From Nothopassalora personata (Eukaryota > Ascomycota > Dothideomycetes > Mycosphaerellales > Mycosphaerellaceae): 64,000 nt of DNA. Location of the stretch: NCBI GenBank assembly GCA_033816765.1, contig CM066290.1, positions 4,030,001 through 4,094,000 of the forward strand, in the 5' to 3' direction. Of this stretch, positions 29,811 through 39,806 are shown one piece after another. The notes beneath the pieces were generated by a model. It was given only the letters and a program-made list of their open reading frames with translations. It did no database searches and was not told the origin of the DNA. Each line of letters starts with the position of its first letter. Position 1 is the first letter of the stretch. The position numbers and the translations under genes are program-made.

Positions 29811-31789
29811 GAATGGTATGTGGTTCGCTGTGCTTCGTGCCTAGAGGCTTCGGCTAGAACCTGTAGCCCGTTGCCCTGTGTCCACACTTGTAGTCTGTTG
29901 CGTTCCTGGATCTTCTGCGATTCTGAGTAGAGAGCCTGTACATGCTGTACTGCTGTTCGTAGTTCGTTTGAGACGAAAGTTCCTGCTGGTGTTAGGTATC
30001 CGGTACCTGTCATCCGGCTTCCTATGGGTGGTCGTTCGACAACCGCTTTAGCCAAGTTCTCAGTGTCGTTCATGGTTGGGTAGCCCCACACCATGCCCCT
30101 CATCGTGTCGAGTGTCTTGTCGAACTCGCTGGGGTTTAGGTATCGTTTCCCTGAGAACTTTGGTAGGAATTCTTCATGCCTTCGTTGGAGGTAGATGATT
30201 AACTCATAGAGCTTTCTTGGCGCGTCTACCGTGAACGTGCATACTTCGTTTTCGTCGTCGGTGTCGCTCTCTTCTCCTTCGGATGAGTCCTCGCTTGACT
30301 CTTCCGGTACGTAATCTTCTTCAATAGTGTCCAGCTTGTTCGTTTGTTGTTCGGGAGCTGGTGACCAGCGTCCGTTCCATTCTGGATCCTGGTTTTCTTT
30401 GTCGTCGTCGAAGTAAGATTCGTCTACATCCACTTCCTGGAGCTTGTTTCGTCCATGTTGTGCTCCCAGGGTTCCTGCTGGCTGTTGTGGCCAGTACCCT
30501 GCGCCTGCTTTGGCGTCGTAGTGGGTTTTACACGAGTCCTAGTAACAGAAACGCCAATGAAGGCTTCCGTGACCATGTCGAGACTCTTTCTCGACTTCAT
30601 GGTTGACTCCTCGTGCCATCATGCCAAACAATCTGATCTTGATGTCGATCTCTGATTGTTGGTCATTCGGTGGTGGTGTATGTTGTTGAACATGGTGTCC
30701 TCCTCGTCCTTGTGAGGGGTCCAGGAGAGGCGTCGCAACCCGGTTGCTATCCTTCTCCTCCACTCTCTGGGTATAGTTGAATTGTCGGGGTCCAACACTG
30801 CTCCCAGATTTGTCCACCTTTGGTTGCATCATATTGAACTGCTCGCGGCGCACCATATTTTTACCGCGGCAATCCCGCGCCATGTGGCCTTCTTTGCCAC
30901 AGGCGTAGCATGTGAGTTTTCCTTTTCCTTTGAAGGGCTTTCCGTGGCCCCTACTCTTATCGATCTTCCGTCCTCGTTGGGTAGCGTCCAGTTCCATTGG
31001 CTGTGGTCCATAGTAGGGCTGGCTTTGTCGTGAGAATCCTCCCCTCGCAACGTACCCCCCTGAGGGTTTGCGATCTGGAGCGTATCCTGCCATGCCTCCT
31101 ACCTTGGAGTCGTATTTCTTTTCCTGGTACCGTTCCCAGAGCTGATCGTCGATGTCGATCGACGCCTTCATCAGTCCTTCGAGGTTGGTGATCGCTCCTC
31201 CGTGTCTCATCAACTCGTCCTTGACGGAGTCCTTGAGTCCACGTCGGAACATAGTCATCAACGCCGTCTGGTCCCATCCGGTGATCTGTCCGTATTCTTC
31301 GAATTTGGCGGCGTACTCTGAAGTAGACGTCTTCTGCTTCAGGTGTTGAATGATTCGTATGGCCTGTTGGACTTCGTTCGAGGTTCCAAAGATTGACTTC
31401 ATCTTGTCTTTGAAAAGGGTGTAGTTCCTGAACATTCCGGTGGGGTCTAATCGTCCCATACCGTCGAGGTATTCCTTGAGGTAAGGTTTGATCCAGTTCT
31501 GCGCACTTCCGCGAAGGAACGTGATGGCGAAGATAGTTCTTTTGTCGGTGTCGACTGGGTTGAACATGAGGTACATGTCCATCTGGTTGACCCAGTCGTC
31601 GAACTTGGCCCTATCTCCATGGAAGAGGTCCGGCTTAGCAGCCTTAACGTCGCTCTTCCTTGGAGTAGGCTCGTCATCGTCATCAGACTCATCGTCCTTC
31701 GTGGTGGTCTGTCGTGGTGGCGCACGGCGGATGCTTCCTGCTTCGCTGGGGGCGGGTGTTCCCCTACCAGCTGCTTGAGTAGCGCTCAT
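29783..31789 (-). pseudogene. gag: Chromovirus gag with a nonsense codon (copy A)
   Basis: ATG 31789 (MSATQAAGRG) lies 17 bases past the 5' LTR. The frame is as in the other copies except for TAG at 30539-30541 where they have CAG, a CA-to-TA (RIP-type) change, plus a Gln-to-Lys change at 30529. The truncated product would be 416 aa and still hold the capsid-like region (about 55-210) and the CCHC knuckle (C294, C297, H302, C307). It would lack the acidic C-terminal ~250 aa and the junction to pol, so Pol could not be made from this copy without readthrough. Confidence 0.9.
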
Positions 31790-31796
31790 CCTGAGG

Positions 31797-31958
31797 GCGT
31801 TCAAAGTGTTATGTCTCGTTCCAGGGCTAATCTCAAAAGAGAGATAAGTCAAGTCACGTGGCGGTATTCTTTGGAGAGGCTAAAGCAAACTGAGCGAAGA
31901 TGAATAATTGGAGTAAGAGTGTATTCCAATCAGTGAGATCGTAACATGAGTTGAACGC
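31797..31958 (-). promoter_or_regulatory. Candidate self-priming pair (copy A)
   Basis: In element sense TTGAACGC (31797-31804), two bases past the 5' LTR end, is the reverse complement of GCGTTCAA in the LTR (31951-31958), which lies about 30-38 bp below a TATA-like GTATTTA. No tRNA-type TGG site is present. The old element 1 keeps the pairing in RIP-mutated form (TTAAACGC/GCGTTTAA). Same design and same 2-nt gap as Gypsy-2. Confidence 0.5.
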
Positions 31959-32290
31959 AGTCGAAGCCATAAGGGATTCTCAGCGTTCCTAAATACAAAG
32001 GAGATTTGCCAGTCTTGGCTGTCCTTTCGCGCCATGTGCGCCTTCTGCGACAAGTGCGCTCGTCGCTACCGTCGCGGACGTCGCTCATGTCGCGGGTACG
32101 TCTTTCGCGCTATGCGCGACGAGTCGTCCCCAGTCAGGCGTCGCGGACGTCGCGCATACATCTTTTGCACGTGACCCGTGCCAGGATGTTTTCCCTTGCG
32201 GTGTTGTCATACCGTAACAGTCGCGCATACATCTTTTGCACGTGACCCGTGCCAGGATGTTTTCCTTTGCGGTGTTGTCATACCGTAACA
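31807..32290 (-). repeat. Copy A 5' LTR (484 bp)
   Basis: By eye identical to 25181-25664, including the 71-bp duplication; followed by target duplication CTAAC. Confidence 0.93.
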
Positions 32291-34746
32291 CTAACATCGA
32301 AGAAGCATAAGATAGATTAACCGGATTAGACTAGTACACGAAGATTGACCTACGAGATGCCTTCTATGCTATACGAATAGTAGAAGGAGAAGAATGGAAA
32401 ACCGCTTTTAGAATAAGATATAGACTTTACGAATTCTTAGTTATACTAATAGGATTAACTAACACACCCGCATCCTATTAGGACCTTGTTAACGAGACAC
32501 TTAGAGACCTACTCGACGTATACGTTATCGTATACATGGACGACATACTAGTCTACATAAAAGGATCCCTATAGAAACACATAAGACAAGTCTAAGACGT
32601 CTTCGAACGACTTACGCAATTAGGATTTAAGACGGCACCCGAGAAATGCGAATTCTATAAGAAAGAAGTTAAATTCCTAGGCTTTATTATTAGTACTATA
32701 GGGATAACGATCGACCCTACGAAGACATAGTTAATTAGAGAGTAGCTAGAACCGAAAACAGTTAAGGACGTACAATCATTCCTTAGACTAGCGAACTATA
32801 ACCGGAAATTTATTAAGGATTACTTAAAGATAGCAGCACTAATAACGATGCTTATAAGAAAGGACGTTACTTAGAAATAGGGAAAGGAACAGATTAAAGC
32901 ATTTAAGAAACTTAAGGAACAATGCGCTTTAGCCCCTACGCTTCGACTATTTAATAGTAGTAAGGAAGTCTATATCGAGACCGATACGTCTAATATAGCA
33001 ATAGCCGCGTGTTTAACATAGACATACGATAGGTAGAGACACCTAGTAGCCTATTACTCCTAGAAAATGACTATAGCGGAACAGAACTACGACATCTATA
33101 ATAAAGAGCTTCTAGCTATTATTACTGCTATGTAACATTAGAGAGTATATATCGAGGGCCTACCGAAGTTAACGATTCTTTCTAACTATAAGAATCTTAC
33201 GTACTTCATAACGACGAAAGAACTTACCCGAAGGCAAGCCCGCTAGTCGGAGCTACTAGGATAGTATAAGTTCGAAATTAAATATACTCTAGGAAGAGAG
33301 AATAGCCGCGCCGACGCGCTAAGCCGAAGAAGCGACTATATAGAAGGAAAAGAACTAGTGCAACATAAGATATTAAAGACAAACCCCGACGGAAGTCTTA
33401 GTGTAAACACGAGAGAATTTAATAACATCGTACGGATACTAGGCGATAAGGACGAACAGTTCCCTATATCGTAAGGGAAATACTAAGTACCGAAGGATCG
33501 AGAAGAAGAATGCATATGGCAACATTATAACGGACTAACTTATAGACACCCTAGAACTTTAAAAACTATAGACCTAATATAGCGCAGTTTCTCATTTCTA
33601 TAGATAAGACTTAAGGTGTTACGCTACATTAAACAATACGTACACTACTAACGAAACAAGGCTACGAGACATATAAAATACGGTTACCTACAGTTTAGGA
33701 CACTACCGACGAAACTATAGGACGAAGTTATAATAGACTTTATTACGAAACTCCTACCGTTAAGAGATTAAGTTACGAAATAACTATACGACATAATACT
33801 AGTTATAGTTAATAGACTTACGAAATACGTACACTTCATTCCTACATCGGAAACGTATAATGTAGAGTAGCTCGGATACCTCGTACTAGATAGACTTATC
33901 CGATACTACGGATTCCCTTAAGCGTTTATAACGGATAGAGATAAACTATTTACATCGAACTACTAGAAGACGCTTATAGGAACGATCGGAATTAAACATA
34001 AGCTATTAATAGTATATTATCCGGAGATAGACGGATAAACCGAAAGGATGAATTAAACGCTAGAACAATACCTACGACACTACATTAACTATGCATAAGA
34101 TAACTAGGTTTCATTACTACTAATGGCGCAGATTGCACTAAACAACTATAAATCGGAGACAACTTTAACGACGCTATTTTATGCGAACTTTAGTAAAGAT
34201 CCTAACCTATTCGGAATACCTACATCCTATCTATAGGCCGAGAGAGCAATCGTAACGACGGATACTCTTAAGGAAGTGCATAAAGAAACACGCAAGGTAA
34301 TCGAAGATACATAACGAAAACTGTCTTAATAACGGTAGGACACGAGAAAAATGGCACCTCTACTAAAAGAGGGGAATAAGGTCTATCTCCTTATAAAAAA
34401 CTTAAGAATAAGAAGATAGACTAAAAAACTGGATTACGTTAAGGTCGGACCATTTTTAATCGATAAAGTCGTAGGACTAGTTAACTATCGACTACGACTA
34501 CCACCTAACGCAAAAATCCACCTAGTCTTCTATATCTCTAAGTTAGAACTAGCGGACGCTAAAACACCCTACTAGGAGAGCTTCCATTTCGAGCCGGAAG
34601 TAGAAAACGAATTCGAAGTTAAAAAAATCCTAGATAAGAAAGGTTAGCGATACCTTATTAAATAGAAGGGATACGATAAATTAGAAAATACCTAGGAACT
34701 AAAAGAAAACCTACGAAACTATTAGTAGAAGATTCGGGAGTATTAA
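32291..34746 (+). pseudogene. Element 1 pol remnant, part 3 (RT to chromodomain)
   Basis: It resumes as IEEA-stop-DRLTGLD right of copy A. YMDD (near 32536) is still intact. RNase H, integrase (FIPTSETYN, TDRDKLFTSNY) and the chromodomain ghost near 34610-34740 follow, all full of TAG/TAA. It ends KIREY-stop, eight codons short of the young Pol. Repeated at 45727-48182. Confidence 0.87.
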
Positions 34747-34798
34747 AACGGCGTTTACTTAAAGTTACTATACTATAAGATATAGTAACTTTTAAGCA
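34747..34798. repeat. Hairpin between pol and tRNA-like sequence
   Basis: CGTTTACTTAAAGTTACTAT and the inverse ATAGTAACTTTTAAGCAAACG form ~23-bp arms around a short loop. Repeated at 48183-48234. Not found in the young copies. Confidence 0.65.
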
Positions 34799-34804
34799 AA
34801 CGGA

Positions 34805-34878
34805 CGACTAGAGTAGGAATCGAACCTACGACCTTAAGAGTATAGACAGCTTACGCTCTACTACTAAGCTACCTAGCC
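34805..34878 (-). ncRNA. tRNA-like sequence (RIP-altered tRNA or SINE head)
   Basis: The minus strand reads GGCTAGG TA GCTT...GAGC G, then a 24-nt middle, then GTAGG TTCGATT CCTAC TCTAGTC G. The acceptor stem pairs over 7 bp (two G-U), the D arm and the T arm (5 bp, TTCGATT loop) are well formed, and A and B boxes are recognisable. The anticodon arm is abnormal (a 4-bp stem with an 11-nt loop), so no identity can be given and it is probably not a working tRNA. Repeated at 48241-48314. Confidence 0.4.
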
Positions 34879-34924
34879 GATTAATAAGAATAGGGACATA
34901 ACTCACAAATAAATACCCTTACGA

Positions 34925-35482
34925 AGGAGACGGCTAAGCTACCGACGGCACCGTCTCGCTAGAAGGAGAAAGCTAGAAGTCGTCCGGAAGACCTTCGATA
35001 GCACTCTAGGTCTACGGAGATAAGGATAGATTAGGAGCACTAGGATCCGCGTCTACTATAGCGTACTCCTACGCCCCTAGATCCTCGTCTAGTAACAACC
35101 GATCTTCTAACGAACGACCCTCCGCAACCTTCTAATTAACCGCATCTAATTGCTTACGAAGGCGCATTTCCTTTATATACGCTTCTATTAAGGCATCCTA
35201 CCTTTTACTAAGAATCCTCTTCGCGGTATCTAGTTCCCATAACAATTTCTTCCGCTAAAGCGATAAGCGCTTCTACTCGCCCTCGGTTACCCCCGTATTA
35301 CAACTCTTTAGATTCCGTTACTAGTACTTAGAATAGCGACTAGATAAGATGTGTACCTTACACACACGGCCCTCCTTTTAATAAGAATTATACGGACGTA
35401 TCGCGGTATCGCCGTTACGGAAGATCTACTAGGCTTTCTTCTTACGGCGAGCGGTAGATTTAGATTAGGAGGAAGAAGACAT
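34925..35482 (-). pseudogene. Element 1 antisense zinc-cluster gene, RIP ghost
   Basis: The frame starts at ATG 35482 (MSSSS, as in the young gene), 76 bp from the LTR. Codons 31, 34, 41, 50, 53 and 61 read Tyr, Tyr, Cys, Tyr, Tyr, Cys with spacing x2-x6-x8-x2-x7. The Tyr codons TAT/TAC are what TGT/TGC become under RIP, so the ancestral pattern was a Zn2Cys6 cluster spaced like the young one except for the last loop. A coiled-coil-like segment follows (ILSKR-stop-DALIEAYIKEMR, RLRKQLDAV) and an acidic end. Apart from the start, cluster and coiled coil the sequence is strongly diverged. Stops at Gln codons inactivate it. Repeated at 48361-48918. Confidence 0.75.
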
Positions 35483-35557
35483 CGTTACGAGATATAAAAA
35501 GGAAGTATAACATAACTTATAAAGCTCTAGGATAGAGCTAGACTAAAAGGGGGATAG

Positions 35558-35966
35558 TATTACGGTTCTAATCTAGGGCTAAAGGAAGCTAACTAATTAG
35601 ACCTCTATAATTAGCGGGCGCTTTCGCCCGAGAAGTGCTCTCTTACCCGTAGGAATAAAACTAAGGAACCGAGAGAGTAACTGAAGTGATCTCCTTAATC
35701 TCGTTAATCTCGGTAATCTCGAGAGAGTATAGAGAGCATAGAGAGCACGGAGAGTAAACGCTCTATCTCCTTTATATTTAGGAACGCTAGAAACCCTTAT
35801 AGTTCTAATGCGTTTAACTTATGTTACTATCTCACTAATTAGAATACAACTCTTATTCCTATTATTTATCTTCGCTTAGCTTACTTTAGCCTCTCTAAAG
35901 AATAATACCGCTACGTAACTTAACTTATCTCTCTTTTAAGACTAGCCCTAGAACGAGACAATAATA
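35558..35966 (+). repeat. Element 1 right LTR
   Basis: 409 bp, starting TATTACGG (first TG lost to RIP) and ending ACAATAATA, then target duplication AGCTT. Repeated at 48994-49402. Confidence 0.88.
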
Positions 35967-35971
35967 AGCTT

Positions 35972-38220
35972 AAAGCAATCCGCTAGCGAGTAGTGCACCG
36001 ATAAGGACTGCATTAGCGACCGTATTAGGTAGTAGCCGAGCTAGGGCGTACGCTAGCCTAGAGGACGTTTTTTATAACTTAGGTATGGCCGAGAAAGAGA
36101 AGAAGAAACAGTATAAAAGCTAGGAAAGGCCAATCCCTAATACTATGTTCGATCCGATACATCCTAATGCTCCGTAGCCTATAAAGAGGTACCTTTATTC
36201 GGATAATAAGGACGATATGCTTAAAGCCGGGTTATAACATATATCTCGTGCGAAGGGTAAGGTCAAGGGTAAGTAGACCGTACGACCGGCGATACGATTT
36301 AACTGTACCTTATTTACGGTTTCTATCTTATCGAATAAAGGCTCTCGCTTTCTAACTTATAGCGAGCCCGTTTAAACAGGTGTATAGTATATCTAAGAGT
36401 TCTAAGATGTCTTTATACCGATGTTCCGCTAGTAGCCCGAGCTCGATAGGCCTAAGTAGCTATTCAAATATCTCATTAAAGAGGAGCACGATATATAAGA
36501 GATAATAGATGAGCTACACTACGCCCACTATCTTGCCTAGAGCATTAATAGCCGTAGTAACCAGCCCGTACGTCTAAGGCCGTCGTTACTTAAGTCTAGC
36601 GAGATAGACTCGCTTAGCTATATATTCGATTATCCTCGAAGCGGCGTCTAGTGTCTAAAGCTTATCGTTATCCTTATCCGGGAGGTTTACGAGGTCTTCG
36701 ATAATAATAGCCTCGGTAAGGATGCGACTAAGAAGAAGATAAACGAGAGGAGTGCTATACCGGACAGTATTAGCGGCATGCGTAATATACGTAACTACGC
36801 CGCTAAAGCTAAGGACAGCTTATTTATGTAGTAGGACGAGGACTTATAATCCGATAATAATTATCCTACATAGTTAATGTAGGATTAACCTACGGAACTA
36901 GTCGAACCGGCGCTATTATTACCTAGGAACTTTAGGGCTCCGCCCCTACTACCGTGAGAATAAGAGGCTATAGCCCGAGAAGTAGTATCCTAAGAGGTAG
37001 CAGATTATAAGGCTACTTTTCCTATTAGTAACTTTATCGACGACGCTACCTTTAAGGCACATATGCGGGTAGGTAGACTCGAGTCGTTGCTCTATGTAAC
37101 GCCTCGTAATAGAGAGAGTAGCGCTATAGCGGCGAATGCTATAAAGAAGGTTATATAGAAACTACTTAGGCCCCTTAAGTAGGATAATACTACTACATCT
37201 AGATCTAGAACTGTATCTATATCTACATCTATATCTACTAAGAAACGGCCTACGAGCTAAGAGCTAGAGAGGTCGTTATCCATTAATAGTAGTAGTTCGT
37301 CTAGCCTAGCTAGTCTAGCTCCTATACTCCCGTAGGCGTAGCTACGCCTACGCGTATATAGCGACTCCGATCTAGATGCCGAGTGCCTAATATGTACTAA
37401 TAGCTAGAATAATAGCTAAGTTATCCGGTATCGAACTATATGCCGCTATTACATGTGCCTAAAGTGTATATCTAGACTAGTCGCGATGTATACAAAACCT
37501 TTATGTCCCTACTGTCGAGGAGATCTAGTACTAGAGTATAGAGATCCGTTCCTACTATCGGCCTCGTAGCTAGGTAAAGGAGTTATAAGCAATATTAGAG
37601 CATCGTAGTAGGAAGCATCGTAGTAGGACGTTATATCGTAGTAGGATGTTATATCGTAGTAGGATGTTATATCGTAGTAGGATGTTATATCGTAGTAGGA
37701 TGTTACATCTTAGGCGATACCGTTAGAGTAGGAGGCCGTAGCGGACCTAGAAGACGAGTTGTTTCGTAACTTTACGGCATTCGACGACCTATTAGATAAT
37801 ACTACCTTACGGCCGTAGTTAGAGTCGGTTTAAGGCTCTTAGTAAGACCCTCTACCGTAAGATAATATACTATAGTAACATATATAGTAATAGGAGGTCT
37901 AGCGGTAAGAGACCTAGTAGCTATAGCTACAGTAAGAGCCTATCGTATCGTAAGCAGTTATGTAGCGGTAGTAGGAGTCTACCGAGGATAATACGAACTT
38001 ATAACTAATACGACGCCTAGCTAGTGCTTTGAGGGCTAATTAGATAGTTACTATAGGCGCTATATTAAGCTCGCTAAGGAGACTAAGATAACGTAGTAAT
38101 AACCGTAAGACTAAGGGCTCTAAGAACTATAACGGTAGTAGGGGGTAGGCGAGTAGCGTGTTCTATATACTTTTAAGGAGCTAATATAGCGACGTTACTA
38201 ATGCGATAGTATTAGTCGAA
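35972..38220 (+). pseudogene. RING-finger protein gene (ORF2), main part
   Basis: This is the same frame as 13963-14095 and runs without indel for over 2 kb, with TAG/TAA only where Gln or Trp fit. A RING finger sits at 37384-37515: C-x2-C-x15-C-x1-Y-x2-C-x2-C-x12-C-x2-C. The single Tyr (TAT 37447) stands at the His position and is CAT changed by RIP. The last pair is CPYC, as in RING E3 ligases. Upstream are regions such as FKYLIKEEHDI and NFIDDATFKAHMRVGRLESL. Downstream are hexapeptide repeats and a Gln-rich tail. A role in ubiquitination would be inferred from RING only. It lies directly downstream of the integrase gene, so it is probably part of the same element. The end is approximate. 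Confidence 0.7.
37606..37710 (+). repeat. 18-bp in-frame repeat in the RING gene
   Basis: About five units of TCGTAGTAGGATGTTATA, reading Ser-Gln-Gln-Asp-Val-Ile with both Gln codons now TAG. Repeated at 51042-51146. Confidence 0.8.
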
Positions 38221-38272
38221 TAATAGAGGCGTTTCTATAGCCTCGCGAGCTTCTTATTTCTCTATAGAGCGG

Positions 38273-38687
38273 TAAACATACTAGGAGCACGCTATTTACA
38301 CGTTTTAGACGTGCTCCTTATATGTTCACGGCTCCCTAGAAAATAAGGACTTCTCTCGATCTCGAATGTGCCTATATCTTACGGCTCTCGCTATATAAGC
38401 TAGTCTAATTTCCCTTATATAGTCGTAAACATATAAGGAGCACCTTAAGGATGTAGCTATAAATATATAAGGAGTAGCTTAACTAGTAGTCGTGAATATA
38501 TAAGGAGTACCTTAAGGACGTAGCTATAAACATATAAGGAGCAATAGTGGCTATTCGATAGCACCTACCTTATAATGTGTTATGCTTTATCGCTTACTCG
38601 CTTACTCGCCGGTACGCTTTATAGCGAGCTATTTCCTAATTACTTTACGGTGAACATATAAGGAGCACGTTAGATCACCTATCTAAC
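38273..38687. repeat. AGGAGCA palindrome and direct repeats
   Basis: A hairpin (GTAAACATACTAGGAGCACG ... CGTGCTCCTTATATGTTCAC, 38273-38332) is followed by four direct copies of GTRAAYATATAAGGAGYA at 38427-38540 and one more at 38651 (GTGAACATATAAGGAGCACG). The last arm is followed by CTAAC and the LTR of the hybrid copy. Repeated at 51709-52123. Confidence 0.8.
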
Positions 38688-39100
38688 TGTTATGTCTCGT
38701 TCCAGGGCTAATCTCAAAAGAGAGATAAGTCAAGTCACGTGGCGGTATTCTTTGGAGAGGCTAAAGCAAACTGAGCGAAGATGAATAATTGGAGTAAGAG
38801 TGTATTCCAATCAGTGAGATCGTAACATGAGTTGAACGCAGTCGAAGCCATAAGGGATTCTCAGCGTTCCTAAATACAAAGGAGATTTGCCAGTCTTGGC
38901 TGTCCTTTCGCGCCATGTGCGCCTTCTGCGACAAGTGCGCTCGTCGCTACCGTCGCGGACGTCGCTCATGTCGCGGGTACGTCTTTCGCGCTATGCGCGA
39001 CGAGTCGTCCCCAGTCAGGCGTCGCGGACGTCGCGCATACATCTTTTGCACGTGACCCGTGCCAGGATGTTTTCCTTTGCGGTGTTGTCATACCGTAACA
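38688..39100 (-). repeat. Hybrid copy 3' LTR (413 bp, B type)
   Basis: Same as the copy A LTR but without the 71-bp terminal duplication. Confidence 0.93.
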
Positions 39101-39164
39101 CCATCCCCCTCTTAGCCTAGCTCGTCCCGAGCTACCTTTTATAGTTGTGATCGCTTTCCCCACC

Positions 39165-39806
39165 ATGTCTTCGTCATCATGGCTCACGATGCCTCTTCGC
39201 CCTTCGTCTTCTTCTGATATCTACGCGGAAACCATTAACGCCCTTTCTCGTTCTCGCCGGTTCCAATCCATTATGCCCGTCTCGTGCAGTCGGTGTCGTC
39301 GCCAGGGCCAGGAGTGTCGTGTCGACGCTCGGTCCGGTCGTTGCAAGGCGTGCAACGACGCTCACAAGAAGTGTGATCTCCGGGTCACTCTTCAGGAGTT
39401 CGAGAAGATAGCCAAGATCCGGGAGTCGCTGTCCAGGAGTGCGGAAGAGGCGGAGGACGCTCTGTCCGAAGCAGAAGAAGAGGCCGAGAGGGTGATAGCA
39501 GCGGCTCAGCAGAAGGTGGCAGCTGCCCGTGCGAAGGCCCGCCGGCTGCGAAAACAGCTTCGTGCCGCGGAATCAACGGAGGACAATTCCTTCAAGAGGG
39601 CTTTGTCCACCGCGGAGGAGATGGAGCGTCTGGAAGGAGAGTCTGAGGCCCCCGCGGCCTCGGCCGGTAGCGAGGTGCTCGTAGACTTCTCCGAGTTTGG
39701 CAGCGTTTTTGGGGAACAGGTTTCCCCCTCCACTTGGGGTCTTATAACTGGTGTCCAGTTCCCCGAGTGGAGTGCTGGCCCCGTTGAGCCTCCGAATGTT
39801 GGTTAG
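39165..39806 (+). CDS. Antisense Zn(II)2Cys6 coiled-coil protein (hybrid copy)
   Basis: 213 aa from ATG 39165, identical to the copy B gene and differing from copy A at residue 82 (Ile for Met) with no other change seen. The zinc cluster Cys 41, 44, 51, 60, 63, 70 and coiled coil are intact. It ends tail to tail with pol. The function is as inferred for 25729. Confidence 0.85.
   Translation: MSSSSWLTMPLRPSSSSDIYAETINALSRSRRFQSIMPVSCSRCRRQGQECRVDARSGRCKACNDAHKKCDLRVTLQEFEKIAKIRESLSRSAEEAEDALSEAEEEAERVIAAAQQKVAAARAKARRLRKQLRAAESTEDNSFKRALSTAEEMERLEGESEAPAASAGSEVLVDFSEFGSVFGEQVSPSTWGLITGVQFPEWSAGPVEPPNVG

Larger units (their letters stand above)
25181..32290 (-). mobile_element. Young chromovirus copy A (484-bp LTRs)
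   Basis: This 7,110-bp element with genes on the minus strand has 484-bp LTRs at 25181-25664 and 31807-32290 and target duplication CTAAC (25176-25180, 32291-32295). It entered the RT region of its own RIP-mutated relative (NRYPLPN to IEEA). Pol and the antisense zinc-cluster gene are open; gag has one nonsense codon, so this copy alone is probably defective. No general RIP is visible. Confidence 0.95.
14096..35966 (+). mobile_element. Old RIP-mutated chromovirus (element 1), interrupted twice
   Basis: The 409-bp LTRs (14096-14504, 35558-35966) and a perfect target duplication AGCTT (14091-14095, 35967-35971) bound the element. Without its two inserted retrotransposons it is about 7.06 kb, the length of the intact relative at 25181 (7.11 kb), to which it aligns throughout: gag, protease, RT, RNase H, integrase, chromodomain, antisense gene. 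RIP has placed stops at most Gln and Trp codons. Later insertions are the second Gypsy element (17258-24945) and copy A (25181-32290). The part right of copy A is repeated at 45727-49402 by the tandem duplication. Confidence 0.92.

Noticed and set aside
37606..37710. CRISPR-like or satellite array.
   Set aside because: The 18-bp units are contiguous without spacers and in frame with the RING gene; they encode a hexapeptide repeat.
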